This document shows, piece after piece, positions 35,375 to 46,928 of a stretch of 64,000 nucleotides of DNA. Below the pieces are notes generated by a model. It saw nothing but the letters and a program-made list of their open reading frames with translations. It had not been told where the DNA came from and searched no databases. The position numbers and the translations under genes were made by a program. The DNA comes from Malurus cyaneus samueli (lineage: Eukaryota; Chordata; Aves; Passeriformes; Maluridae): positions 12,941,511 through 13,005,510 of the forward strand of contig CM019228.1 of assembly GCA_009741485.1 (NCBI GenBank), written 5' to 3'. Each line of letters opens with the position of its first letter. Position 1 is the stretch's first letter.

Positions 35375-38300
35375 GGTGTGCAGCCTCCGCAGACAAACCT
35401 CTCATTGTGTGTGGATTCATGTGGTGCTGATGGAACATGAGGATTACTAGTGAAAAATATTTCTAGATCAGGTACTGAGAGACCAGCAAACACTTGTGTG
35501 GACACTGAAACTATCCCAAGATGCTTTAATGGAGGACGAGTGTCTGGAGCCCTCTTAAATCCGTGGACACACTGGTGTCCCCAAAATCAGAACTATTTTT
35601 ATGTTTTCCAGACTGTTGGGCTGAAGGAAGAGATTTTATCAATGCATTTACCAGTTACTGGCCTGTGTGGATGGCACTGCCCCATGACCTCAGTGCTGGG
35701 ACCTGCCCTGATGTGGCTGTGCCCAGAGTGAGTGACCAGCTCAGCACCCTCACAGCACCCCCTGCAGCCTCACAAACACAGCAGGAACCCCCCAGCCCAC
35801 CCAGGCTGAAAATGTGTGAGTGTTCATCCTCTTCCTCTCAAAGGACAGCCCCAAAACTCTGACATCATGGCTGGACCCCTGACCACAGCTTGTGGTCATT
35901 GGCACTGACAGAGGAAAACTGAGCACCTTGTGAACATCTCTTGTCCTGCTAAAACTTGGAATAAGGAAAACGAGGAAGGTGGAGGAACAAACCAAATGCC
36001 CTGAGCCAGCAGCATTTGGTGTGTGTGGAGGTGCTGCAGAGCTATCAGCCTGGAGAGAGGGATCCGAGGGATTTCCAGCCCTCTTGGGTGGCTTCTCGAT
36101 GACATTCTGTGCCTTTCCTACTCATGTAGTGTGGAAAGCTGAGTGAATAATGGCTTGCTTGGGTTTTTACTGTCTTTGAAAGAGAGCTTCTTATGAGCCC
36201 ATCCTGATGAGTCCTTCACAGATCTTCCCTGCAAGCAGTCAGGCAAGCTGAATTTGCATAAAACAGGAAAAAATTGTGTTCCTGAATAAATGTGTAAGTC
36301 ATAGCCCCGAAAGTGGCTCAGTCCTATTCATAGATGTTTGATAGTCTGCATGAGAAGTTGGGTATCCAAATGTTTATTTATATTTTTTAACATCCTGGTA
36401 TTTACGAAGCAGTTTAATTTGAATGATTATTCCACAAAGCCTCTCTGTGCATGCCTTGGTGGCTGTCCGTGACAATCCTGATTAAGAAGTGCAAGTTATG
36501 TAAGCACAAAAAAAAAGTTAATTCAACTGGCAACCCAAGACATAGTACACATGGTTAAATACTTTGAATGTTAACAACAAAAACATGCCTGAAGGGGTCT
36601 GGCACATTTACCAGCCATTCACCAGCTCACAGAAATGTGAATTGCTAAAAGATTATTGTTGTAATTGCTAAATCAAACCTTGCTGTTTGTAAAAGCACGT
36701 TCTCAGCCCAGATGCTGCAGTGCTCAGCAGACCTTACACTGAGCTCTGAAGCACTTGGCACTGCAATCACAAACCAGCAGATTTGGGCACAGACCCACCC
36801 AGGAAGGTTGCAGGAAAGGTGCCAGGCTCTGAGTTTCCAGTCATGGCACTTTGAGTGTCCCTGTGGAGCCCAGAGCTGGGATCCATCCCCATGAGCCCCA
36901 GCAGGAGCTCTCAGGTTTGTTCTCTTCCATACGAGGAGAAACTGTCCATGCCCAGGCCCTCCATCTCACCCAGGCAGGTGCCCTGGTGAGGAGCTTTCAG
37001 ATGAGTGTGCAGGTGATTATCAGCTTGAGTGATGCCTGCTTATCCCTCATGAGACACTAAAGGCATGAGATAAAATGTTTGCTGGGGATGAGAAGGAGCT
37101 GCTCAGGAGCTGGGTGTGTGAGTCCCCTCTGTGCTGAGGGAGAAGGGACCAGCAGAAGGGACCAGCAGAAGTGCCATGAGAGGGGAATGGGAAAGATCCT
37201 CTAAAGGAAACACTGTGGGAGCAGGATGGGGCTGGCAGAGGGCAGAGCTGGCACCAGGCTGGGCAGGAGAAGGGGGAAGGGAAGCAATGCGAGAGGGAAG
37301 AGGGCTCTGTCAGTGTCTCCCAGGAACAGAAGAGGGCTCTGTGAAGCTGGATAATCATGTGGCACCAGAAAGCAGAACCTGGGCAGAGCAAAAGCCACGA
37401 AAACTAAATGAGCCCAGAGCCATGGTGTGGTGGGGAGGGACAGGACTGAGCAAGGATTGGAAGGCTGGAAGGAAAGAGCACAGAGCCAAATCCAGGAACA
37501 AAGGAGGGGACAAAGGTGATTGAGCAGCTCTTTTGGTCAAGCCAGGGCTGAGAATCAAGGGAGAGCAAGCAGGTTGCCAGGGGTCTGGTGTGACCCTGGT
37601 GAGGGACACTGGAGCGTGAGGATGACAAAGAGGTACCCGAGTCCACAGCTGGGGAGGAGCAAAAGGGAGCACAGGGAGGCCAAGCAGAGAGCTGGAGAAG
37701 GGCAGGAGGAATAAGAAGATACTGAAATTAAGAAAGAAAGGTCAGTGACAGCAGGGGAAAATGTACTTTCATCCTGCAGTCTGCTGTGGGGTCGCAGAGA
37801 TTCTGCTCCTTCGAGCCCTACTGCTCTCTGCTGCAGAGGTTGGCCATGCTGGGGAGGAAACAGGGATGGATTCAGGGATCTAACTCCTTCTGTGCCCCCC
37901 TGCACAGTCAAAAATGGGGACAAGTGCCCCAGTAATCCCATTTGGGCAGTGGAATGGAAAAGGATCACCTCTTTCAGCTGTGGAAGGAGAGGGCTGAGCA
38001 ATGCTAAGAAGACATGGGCTCCCAGGAGCCCTAAATCCCCAGTGGCAGCAGGAAAAGCTGGATGGGAATCTGATCAGGGTGCCAGGCCCTGCAGATACAC
38101 ATGAGATGGCCCCATTCCTGGGAAGGGCATTCCTGTCCTCACTCCAGAGACCCCGAGGGCACAGGGGATGTGTGGGGTGGTGGCAGATCCCTGGGGTCCC
38201 TGATGGGACATTGGCAGCACAGAATCCCCCTCACAGGCACTGTTAGCTCACACTCACAGCGGCACAGGGACACACCTTTACCTGCCCAAGCACCGCCCTG

Positions 38301-41300
38301 GGGCTCAGCACCTCTCACAGACCCTGGTTAACAGAACTTCTCTGAAAGCTGAGCTGCTCCTGGCTCCTCAAACTGCCCACGGGAGCAGCCAGAGCAGCTT
38401 GTTTGCAGCAATCCCCGGTGCTCGGCTCAGGAACCATGGGGCTAACAGAGAGAAGGGGGACACGAGGGCTCTGACCATGCTCAGGAATGGCTGATGGTGA
38501 TGTCTAAAACAAGGCTCACCTGAAACAGAGGCCAGACACAGTTAAGGTAATAAAAGCAGAAAAATTTAATGAAGGTCTACAGGTACATTCAGGACAGACA
38601 AAGCCTCTTTCTGAGGCTACACCCAAAATGGCCCCTGAGACATAAGATCTTCACCTTTCATAAGTTCTGTTTTATGAACACATCAGGCCCCAATTCTCCA
38701 ATGACACCTTCAGGTGATGGTGTCAATCCCCCCAAGCTTCCTCCCCACAATTCTCCATTGTTTGCAGATTCTGGGGCTCTGAGGCAGTGAAGTGTCCTTG
38801 GATTTCAGACCCAGAGAGGAATTGTTTTGTCTGAAGATGTGAGAGCTTTAGTGCTGGACTCTGTAGAATGACAAGAATACAGGTACACGAAAATATAGAA
38901 GCCAAAAATCCTAAGGCATCAGTGGCTCCTGAAGCGCCTCACGGAGAGAGGCTCTCCTGTGCTCTTTGGGAATGTTTCTTTATTGTGTGTTTTTTTTCCA
39001 TCTCTCCTTTCATTTATCCCTTCATCCCATCCCAGGCTGCTCCAGGAGTCCCACACAGCCCTGCATCCCTCCAGCACCGCTGCTCCATCCCGCTCTGTGC
39101 TGGGCTGTGATAAATGGGGCAGGCAGGGAATCGATTTCCTCCCCCTGCCTGCGAGGCCTGAGAGCCCTGCTTTCACCAGGAGGCCTCCTCTCTGCCTCAG
39201 CACTCAGATTAACTTATTAGGAGTTAATTAATCAGGCCCATTGATTGACTGTCACATTGCTGATGGTTAGCCCTGCTCTCGGGTCGGCAGGTTTAGTTGG
39301 AGTAGCTCCTGTGGGCTGTGTGATGCCTGTCACCTCTGAGCAGCAAGGAGCAGCACCAAGAGGAGGAAGATGAAGGTTGGCTTGTTTTCAAACCAGCAGC
39401 AGAAGAGTGGAATTGGAGCTCCAGCCCCGCTGGATGGTGTTTGCATGCTGTGGGAGGGGTGGGAACGGCTTCCACAGCTCCTTTCCTCTGAGTGGAGCTG
39501 GAACACGAGGCAGTGTGGAGCCAGAAGGAGCCTTGGGGGATTTCTGAGCCCAGCAGGCTCCCCCTTCGTGCTGCTTCTTGGTCTCTGGTGCTGTTCTTGG
39601 GCACAGCAAGGTGCTCTGGCCCAGGTGGGATGCTTCCCACAAGGGGTCATTTGCTTGAACAAGTGTCCCCAAGGCCATGAGCAGGGGGGCTTTGGGGTGC
39701 AAAGATTTCAGAGAGCCAACATTGCATGTATTCACCCATGAAATTCAGGGCAAAGTTGCATAAAAAGAAAGGGAACACCCTCGGTGGAGTTGGGATGCAA
39801 TTGTGAGGTCAAAACTGGTGGGGGTTTCAATGGCCTCATGTGGCACGGGTGATCAGCACCTCAGATTTGGTCTGAGGGGTCTCTCCCAGCAGCAAACAGT
39901 CCTAATTAAAATGCAACATTATCCAAAAACCTGCCTGAAGCTGAGCACTGGTGGGCTCAGGCTGTTTCCTTCAGCAGGGAGGGCCCTGGGCAGTGGCTGA
40001 CAGGGGCTCAGACCCACCTGCAGCAGAGGAGGTTTGTGACCTGTGGGACAGGGCTCTGCAGCTGCACAGCAAAAGGGCTTATGTGATGTTGAAGGCTGTG
40101 AGCCAGCCCAGAATGAAGTGCAATCTGTCACAGGGTGGAGAATTGTCCCGTTCCTCCCCTCTGTGGTGTGTCCTGGTGAAGAGCTGAGAGTGACAGGAGC
40201 TGGGTGAAGGTCGGTCCCTCAGTCCCGGCTCCCCGGCTGTGCCCTGTGGGGCTGTGGGGCTGAGCTGGGCTGGGACCCCACCCCAGAGCCCTGCCAGGTC
40301 TGCCAGGCATCCAGTGCCACAGCCCTTGTCACAGCTGGCATCTCCTTCAGCTGCAGAGTGACCCAGAATGGTGGTCCTGGGCACCCTCCTTCCACCTGCC
40401 AGGAAATGAGGTGGGCACAGCCAGGACCTGTCGGTCCCACCGCCCTGGGGATCCAGACAGGAAGGTTTCCAGCTCCTGGGAGTCTGAGCTCAGTCCTGCA
40501 CAGCACTGGCTCCACCAGGCCTTGCCAGGGAGAATGATCACACTACTCTTCCTGCAGCCCTTCCTCTGGAAGTGCTGAGAGGAGACCATGAGCCCCACCT
40601 GGCAAGGGATGGTAAGACTTGGCTGGGACAGGAAAGGACTGGCTTTTACAGAACGTGTGAACTGGAGGGGATTTATTTCACACATGAGAGGATTTGTTCA
40701 CTTCTTTATCAAGACAGGCTTTATCTGAAGGGTTCCTTTGCCTCTAATGCCTTCAGAGCGAGGGTGCACTTGGGGCATGCACGGGGAATCAGTCAGGGAG
40801 CTGTGGTGGTTTCTGCTTCCCTTCTCCCAATTCCTGCTCCTGCCTCAGCTGCTTTGGGGATCAGCAGCAGCAGTGCTGCAATTCTTCCTGATGCCCACTG
40901 CCATTTTCGCCCCTGCTTCTCTTGGTCCCTGTGTCCTGCAGTCCCTGTCCCATCAGCCCTGGCTGTGCAGAGCTGCTCAGGGATCATCCACAGGGCTGTG
41001 ATCCCTGCACTCCTTTGCTCTGCTCCCTGGGGATCCTGTGTCTCATCTGGAGACAGGGAAGAAGGGGTGCTCCCTGGGCTCTCATCACTAGCTGGGTCTG
41101 TTTATGCCATGGAAATCTCAGAGGAGATGGCTGGACAGCTGTCCCTCCTGCTCCTGGGCTCCTTTTGCCACCAGTGCCATCCCTTGGCTGTGGCCCTCGG
41201 GGTGGGGTGTACATCCCCTCTCACTGAAGTAATTGAGGAGTTTTCTGGATGGGAGAGGGAGGAAGCAGGTCCGAGGATGCAGCACGGAAAGCTCCATGTG

Positions 41301-42317
41301 GGGATATTCAGTTCTCAGGTGTTGATAGAAAACACACATTTTCCTCAGCAGGCAGAGACATGTACGGAACATCCCAACAGCCCTGCTCAGCTTGAGAGGA
41401 GAAATTCCAGCCCTGAGCTGTTTCAAATGCCTTTGAATGGAAATGTTCCGATCAGCTTTGTGCCACGCTCTCAGGGGTGGGAGGGTGCCACCTGGGAACT
41501 GTATTTTACCTTTTTTTTTGGTTTCACATGTCCAGATATGACGAAGGTTTGCTGCTGCGCTGCTCTGGAGCTGAGTTCTCACCTTGCCCACCCCTCAGTG
41601 CCTCCTGCTAGCATTGGAGGGGACCAGACCTGCTCAGCATTGCCAAGGAAGCCCTGGTGAGGCTCGAGGCCAAGAGGGCACATTTTGCAAATCCTCACTG
41701 ATGGATTGTTTGCCACAACAAAAGCAAGAGAGAAAGGCTCTTCTGAGTGCACAGCAAACAAACTACCAAGATCACTTTTGGGAAAAACCACCCTAAAATG
41801 CCTCGGCCATCAATCAGAAGGAGCTGTCACAGCACAGGAGCAGGCAGCAGAGGCAATTTGGGAAGGCCTGGGCTCCATTCAGCAACGCTGAGCTTTGCTG
41901 TACTCCAGGATCACCCCACATGTCCTGTGAGAGCTCCAGGCTGGGTAATGAAGCACCTTCAGGCAGTGGGGGATGTCCTCTCAGCCCAGTCTATCCCAGT
42001 GCTCTCTTCCTGTGTCCTGTGCTTCCCCAACACTCCTGTCTGGGCAATGGAATGAGAACTGTTGGAATTCAGGTCTGGTAACAGCAAATCTTACTGCAGA
42101 AAAAGGCCATTTCCACATGAGCCTCCAGTGGGTGTTTTTTATTGCTGCAGCCATATCCTCACAGTCCCTGAGCCAGAGCCTTGTCACAGTTCCTGTGACA
42201 AGCTCACAGGGGGTGAGTCCCACCCAGCAGCTCCCTGATAAACTGTCACCTCCCCCTGGGACCCCACTGCTCCTCATTTGGTCACACTTTGAGGCTGCAA
42301 GGAAGACATCATGGGAT
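35375..42317. other. Copy A, unique part: non-coding, no gene seen
   Basis: About 7 kb without a firm gene call. The interval 36,120-36,690 is AT-rich and non-repetitive, the best candidate here for conserved regulatory DNA, but this is only an impression from composition. Near 37,140 a 13-bp motif AGCAGAAGGGACC is doubled. At 38,540-38,900 a run starting AAGCAGAAAAATTTAATGAA has the feel of an antisense retroviral LTR, but I could not define its ends. The 362-codon frame 40,572-41,660 has no recognisable domain. Confidence 0.5.
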
Positions 42318-42500
42318 TCCAAAAGGGTTTAGGTGAGGAAGGACCTCAAAGCTCATCCATCTGCACCCCCTGCCATGGCAGGGCCACCCTGACTGGCCCA
42401 GGGTGCTCCAAGCCCTGTCCAGCATGGCCTTGGTCACTTCCAGGGATGGAACAGCTGCAGTTTCTCAGTTCTGCCCACGCTGACAGTCCCAGTGCAGCCA
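42318..42500 (-). mobile_element. CR1-like fragment, antisense
   Basis: AGGACCTCAAAGCTCATCCA, CCATGGCAGGGCCACC, GGCCCAGGGTGCTCCAAGCC and CTTGGTCACTTCCAGGGATG form the antisense 3' part of a CR1 subfamily distinct from the one at 45.6 kb. The tail is lost. In copy B the same place (about 55,570-55,740) is so noisy that the element is barely traceable. Confidence 0.75.
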
Positions 42501-42837
42501 AATCCTGCCGTGCACATCCTGGAGAGCAGCCCTGGATGCCTCACACACGGGGGAAGTGTCAGGAGCTGGATTTGTGATCCTTCCAGCTGTGAATTGCTCA
42601 GCTGGGGATGCCTCAGGCTTCACCCGCATCCTGAGCTGTGCTGTCACCATTTCCAGCACGGTGACACCTTCCCAGCCCTGAGCTGTGCAGGGTCCTGAGC
42701 TACCCCTTGGGACCTTGTAGCCCATTTTCCTTGGGCACAGCAGCAGCTGGGCCGGCTCAGTGCCTTTGGCAGAGCTGCTGCTGAAGGTCTGCCCTCCCTC
42801 CAGGGGCACTCACGGGGCTGTTTTGCCACGGAAGTGC

Positions 42838-43155
42838 TGCCATGGCTGTCCCATGTGTTGCCATGCCTGTTCCATGTCCTGCCACAGCTGTTCCATGTCC
42901 TGCCATGCCTGTTCCATGTGTTGCCATGCCTGTTCCATGTGCTGCCATGGCTGTTCCATGTCCTGCCATGTCTATTCCATGTCCTCCCATGCCTGTTCCA
43001 TGCGCTGCCATGACTGTTCCATGTGTTGCCATGTCTGTTCCATGTCCTGCCATGCCTGTTCCATGTGCTGCCATGCCTGTTCCATGTCCTGCCACACCTG
43101 TTCCATGTGTTGCCTTGTCTATTCCATGTCCTGCCATGCCTGTTCCATGTGCTGC
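42838..43155. repeat. Minisatellite, 21-bp unit, about 15 copies (copy A)
   Basis: Units are close variants of TGCCATGCCTGTTCCATGTC plus C. They differ mainly at the ATGCC/ATGGC and TCC/GTG/GTT positions. Because 21 bp is exactly seven codons, all reading frames without a stop stay open across the array. This produces the Cys-Cys-His-Ala-Cys-Ser-Met repeats on the plus strand and the His-Gly-Thr-Gly-Met-Ala repeats on the minus strand. These peptides are explained by the period and are not evidence of a gene. Copy B holds the same array at about three times the length. Confidence 0.95.
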
Positions 43156-43383
43156 CTCTGCCTCATTTCCCCATGTTTCCACTCCCTGCTGTGCTCAGCC
43201 CTGCTGGAGTCACACAAAAGCAGCAGCTTTGGCAGCCATCTGTTTGCGGTCCGTGGATGTAGAAGGTGGCTGTGGTGTGTGCCTGGCGTCTGCAGGGCTG
43301 TGTTGATGCCACCACACAGCAGAGCAGGCTGGCGTGGCCTGTCTCACAACCCAGAAAGCCGTGATCCCTGATTATAACCCCAA

Positions 43384-43935
43384 ATCATAGAATCCCAGTT
43401 TGGAGGTGCTCACAGGAGGGCTGGGGTGCAGCTTCAGACACCAGCAATGAGATCAGACTGCTGAGGGCTTCCTCCAGCTGGGTCTTCAAAACCCCAGGAA
43501 CAGATTGTCCAGCCTATTTCTGTGCTGGACTCTCCCAATCAGGAGGAAACTTTCCTCATGTTCATTCTGAACCTCTCCTGTTTCCATTTGTATCCAGTCT
43601 CCTGTGTTTATACCTTGCACGATTGTGGCCTGGCTCAGTCTCCCCAGAGCCCTTCTCAAAGGCATTATCCAGCTGCTGGGCATGTCCCCAAAGCTCTCCC
43701 TTTTCCAGGCTGAACCATCACTTGCTCTCTCCTCACTACTCTTCTCCCCTATGACCACCTTGGTGACCCTGTCCCAACCCCTCCAGTTCATCAATAGCCA
43801 ATACTGGACACACTATTCCAGCTGTGATCTAAAAAGTGCTGAGTACCAGGTAATCATCATTTGCATGGTTTGCTGGCAATACTCCTGCCAGGAAAGCCCA
43901 GGATGCTGTTGGCCTCCCCTCTTGGGGTGCCTTGG
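43384..43935 (-). mobile_element. CR1 LINE fragment, about 550 bp, antisense
   Basis: Starts AATCATAGAATCCCAGTTTG (antisense tail), continues with CCTCATGTTCATTCTGAACC, TTGCACGATTGTGGCCTGGC, CCAGCTGCTGGGCATGTCCC, CAGTTCATCAATAGCCAATA, CTGGACACACTATTCCAGCT and reaches CCCAGGATGCTGTTGGCCTC. This is the region just 3' of, or including, the end of ORF2 in a CR1 subfamily different from the 45.6-kb copy. It is the longest CR1 in copy A and still lacks the reverse transcriptase core. Confidence 0.85.
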
Positions 43936-44565
43936 TGTCAGCACTGAGGGGGAAATAGGGAGAGCAGAGCAATGGGTTCATGCAGGACTCTGCCAATATC
44001 AACAGCTCAGCCCAGCAGGGAATTCCCTGGGATGTGGACTGGACCCTTTTTGTGCAGACAGGATGGTGAGAGCCAGGCTGAGAACCTCCCCATGAGGCAG
44101 GGAGATGGAATGGGTCACACTGCGCTTTCCTGCAGGAAATTCCACTTTGCAGTCTGTGCCACAGTGCATGGCTGCTGCCAGCACATCAATCTGCAGCACA
44201 CAGCTCGGTGAGGCTCTGCCACAGCCCCAGATGGGGAATTGTTCCTGTGACAGATGGACTGACAACTCCACTCCTGGAGAAAAAACCTGCGCAGCTCAGA
44301 GTTAGGACTGTAAATATATAAACCTTACATAGAAGGAGAGCGATTAGAACCGTGTGGGTGAGGAGGGTGAGGAATCTTATGGATGCAGAGCTGTGAGGAG
44401 GGTGCTGGAGGGAGACAGCTGGGAAACTGGGCTGCTTTCTCCCCCCGGTTGCTGTTGTCACACAGGGGTGTGGTCAGGTTAGGAAAGGTGTTCTAACCAT
44501 CCCACGGACTTGGGCTTCCATGGCTGTGTGGGAATGGCAACCAGGCTGTGCTCCCTTTGGGTAAC
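43936..44565. other. Copy A: non-coding sequence, no gene seen
   Basis: No recognised repeat or gene between the CR1 and the LTR-like element. Confidence 0.5.
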
Positions 44566-45121
44566 TGTCTTGGTTTGAATGACAGAGATCTGTCAAGGAA
44601 GGTGGGAATCTTCCTTGGGATGGAGAATCCACCCTGACAGCCTGTTGGGCAGGGTGGTGGCTGCAGCCCCGTTGCAGTGATGGATGTGCTCTCGTCCAAG
44701 CGCTGATCCTGACAGGCCCAGTCCATCTCTGGAGCTCCAGGGGTGGTTCTGGAGCTCCTCTGCTCTGGGAATGCAGTGGGAGCAGTGTCCCAGTGTTCCA
44801 GAGCCTCAGTTTCTGTGCCAGTAGGGATGTCCAGTTCTCCTCTCTGGCATTGGGGCATCTCCCAATGGGATGATGGAATTCCATGGGTCATTCCCAGTGT
44901 CCAGTTTTCCTCTCTGGGCGGGGCATCTCCCAATGGGATGATGGAATTCCATGGATCATTCCCAGAGCCCTGGATGGTCCATGAGCAGAGATGGCCCCCC
45001 AAGGGTGTTATCAGGGCTGGGTCATGCTGAGGATAAAGAGCTCTGCCCCACCTGGTTTAACAGCTCATGGAGATGGTGATAGAATATGGACTTTTGGTTA
45101 CACCTTCCATGGAACCTTAGA
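44566..45121 (+). mobile_element. LTR-like repeat, copy 2 (copy A of the duplication)
   Basis: Starts TGTCTTGGTTTGAATGACAG after unrelated upstream DNA and follows the 33.3-kb element nearly base for base to about 45,121 (CCATGGAACCTTAGA). It has two rather than four of the 69-bp units. It has the same orientation as the 33.3-kb copy, 11 kb away, but the sequence between is unrelated non-coding DNA with no retroviral genes, so I read the two as separate insertions rather than the ends of one provirus. Confidence 0.55.
44828..44964. repeat. 69-bp minisatellite in the LTR-like repeat, 2 copies
   Basis: Two units of the same 69-bp repeat seen at 33,581-33,851. One-base losses in the CTCC runs give TTCTCC and TTTTCC here. 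Confidence 0.9.
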
Positions 45122-45589
45122 TGGTAACTTGTGGAATCTGGTGGGAAGCAGTTCCTGTGCTGCAGGTGGGAGCTCCACCCTGGTCACCTGCGAGTGAGGG
45201 TGAGCAGGGACCAGGTGTGAAGGGGAGATGACAAGAAAGCATCTGCAAAAGGCTGGGGGGGTGGTCCTCCACTTCCAGGAAGATCGAGGATTAATTCTCC
45301 ATTTCACAGAGTTTTAGACCTTGTTTCATCACCAGGAGGGTAGGGGAGCCCAGCTGAGTCCTGCTGGGGCTGGAGTGGCTAGGCCAGCCCCAGGCTGAGA
45401 CCCTGCAGAGTAGCAGAGTGACAGCAAAGAATGAGGCCATGGCGGTGGGCAGGGGCACAGAAAAGCCCTCGGGGGGAGATGCCAGCTCAGGTTCCTTAAA
45501 TACTCACTGTCCCAAAGCATGGCTGTGCTCACCCTGCCCCACTCACGCTGCTGGGGCCATTCTCAGAGTGGACACAGACACAGGATCAT
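45122..45589. other. Copy A: non-coding sequence
   Basis: No gene recognised. A run of seven G (GCTGGGGGGGTGG) lies near 45,255. Confidence 0.5.
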
Positions 45590-45925
45590 GGGTTGGGTGG
45601 GATGTTAAAGCCATCCAGTGCCACCTGCCATGGCAGGGGCACCTCCACTGTCCCAGGTTCCAGCCCATTCAGCCTGGCCTTGGACACTGCCAGGGATCCA
45701 GGGCAGCCACAGCTTCTCTGGGCACCCTGTGCCAGGGCCCCCACCTCCAGGAAACAATTCTTCCCAATATCCCATCCATCCCTGCCCTCTGGCAGTGGGA
45801 ATCATCCTGTGTCCTGTCCCTCCATCCCTTGTCCCCAGTCCCTCTCCAGCTCTCCTGGAGCCCCTTTAGGCCCCAAAAGGGGCTCTGAGCTCTCCATGGA
45901 TCCTTCTCCCCTCCAGGTGAGCACC
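45590..45925 (-). mobile_element. CR1 LINE 3' end, antisense (copy A)
   Basis: Antisense copy of the same CR1 subfamily as at 23.7, 32.6 and 34.6 kb: AAGCCATCCAGTGCCACC, GGCCTTGGACACTGCCAGGG, CCACAGCTTCTCTGGGCACC, then CAATATCCCATCCATCCCTG and AAAAGGGGCTCTGAGCTCTC. Compared with the other copies it is missing a few bases (for example GGCCCCCACCTCCAGGAAAC where the others have the longer GCCTGCCCACCCTCCCAGGG), so copy A may hold small sequence errors here. Confidence 0.92.
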
Positions 45926-46317
45926 CCCAGCTGTCTAAGTCTGGCTCCAGAGAGGCTCCAGCCCTATGTTCAGCTTAGAGCTCCCCACAAAGCAGAGTTG
46001 CCCTCTGGGTGCTCAGGCCAGGCAGAAATTTCCTGTGAAAACAGCATTTTAACACAAAACAAGGTGATAATTACAGACCCTGACTGTGGAAGCATCTGCT
46101 TGGCTTGGGATCATTCTGGGAGAAATAAAAATATGGGCATTTAAAGTCAAAAGCCTAAAGGGAATATCACTATCCCAGAGGGACAGCTCTGCAGGGAGGA
46201 CATCCAGGGCTGGCATGTGAGCTCTCAGGGATCCCCAGCCCTTCTCCAGTGCTTTTCCTCTTGGCACAATGATGCGGTGATGCCTCTTGGGTGAGCAGTT
46301 ATTCCCCCAGCAGCTGC
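45926..46317. other. Copy A: non-coding sequence
   Basis: No recognised gene or repeat. Confidence 0.5.
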
Positions 46318-46452
46318 TTCTCCAGTTCTGTCCAGTCTGCCCCTGTCCTGGCCATCTCCAGCCCTGTCCAGTGTGCCCCTGTCCTGGCCATCTGTCCTGG
46401 CCATCTCCAGCCCTGCCCAGTGTCCCCCTGTCCTGGCCATCTCCAGGGATGT
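46318..46452. repeat. Minisatellite, about 36-bp unit, 3-4 copies (copy A)
   Basis: Tandem units built from CCTGTCCTGGCCATCTCCAG followed by CCCTGTCCAGTGTGCC, with one short unit made of only GTCCTGGCCATCT. It lies within 0.5 kb of the larger 19-bp array. Confidence 0.88.
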
Positions 46453-46928
46453 GGCTTCTTCCAAGGGCACTTGCAGCTGCCCCTGCAACAGGGCTCACAT
46501 TGAAACACCAGGAGGACAAAGCAGAGGCTTGGTGGGAAGGATGACCAGAGGGACCCTATGGCTGTGCCGAGATCTTCCAGGGCATGTTGTCACCCTGTCA
46601 GCCCTTCAGGGATATCTGAACCCATCCTTGTCCCTCTGGAGAAAGCCCTTTGCCTGCAGACCCGGGCAGGGGTGGCTGTGAACAGGCCAGGGCAGCAGCT
46701 GAGCACCCTGCAGTGATGGGGCCATGCCCTGCAGCTCTTCTCCTGCCTCCTCCTGCCCAGCAGGAGCTCTCTGCAGTTCACTGAGCCTCTTGCTAAACAT
46801 CTTTGACATTTGATTTGAGCAATAAAGGTCAGGCTCCTCCGAGAATGGCAATGTGAGTTTAGTGAACAAAACCTGTCAGAGGCTGCACTGCTGCGGCCTC
46901 TTTGGGGGCTGGGGGAGGCTGGGGGGCT
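46453..46928. other. Copy A: non-coding sequence
   Basis: No gene recognised. The antisense proline-rich frames that start downstream extend into it but carry no domain. Confidence 0.5.

Noticed and set aside
38519..38905. Antisense LTR of another family
   Set aside because: General resemblance only; no defined ends, no second copy outside the A/B duplication, and no target duplication visible.
40572..41660. 362-codon plus-strand frame, the longest outside repeats
   Set aside because: No recognisable domain, unusual Cys/Ser-rich composition, no splice context, and overlapping open frames in other phases. Copy B cannot test it because its indels break every frame.
42838..43155. CRISPR array
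   Set aside because: Units are contiguous and near-identical with no unique spacers, and the DNA is vertebrate. The same applies to the other arrays.
42760..43371. 203-codon cysteine-rich frame and the opposite His-Gly-Met frame
   Set aside because: The 21-bp unit equals seven codons, so stop-free frames on both strands are automatic. The cysteine spacing is the repeat period, not a domain.
33324..45121. The two LTR-like copies as the ends of one provirus
   Set aside because: The 10.6 kb between them contains CR1 pieces, minisatellites and unique DNA, with no gag, pol or env signal, and the two copies have different internal unit numbers.
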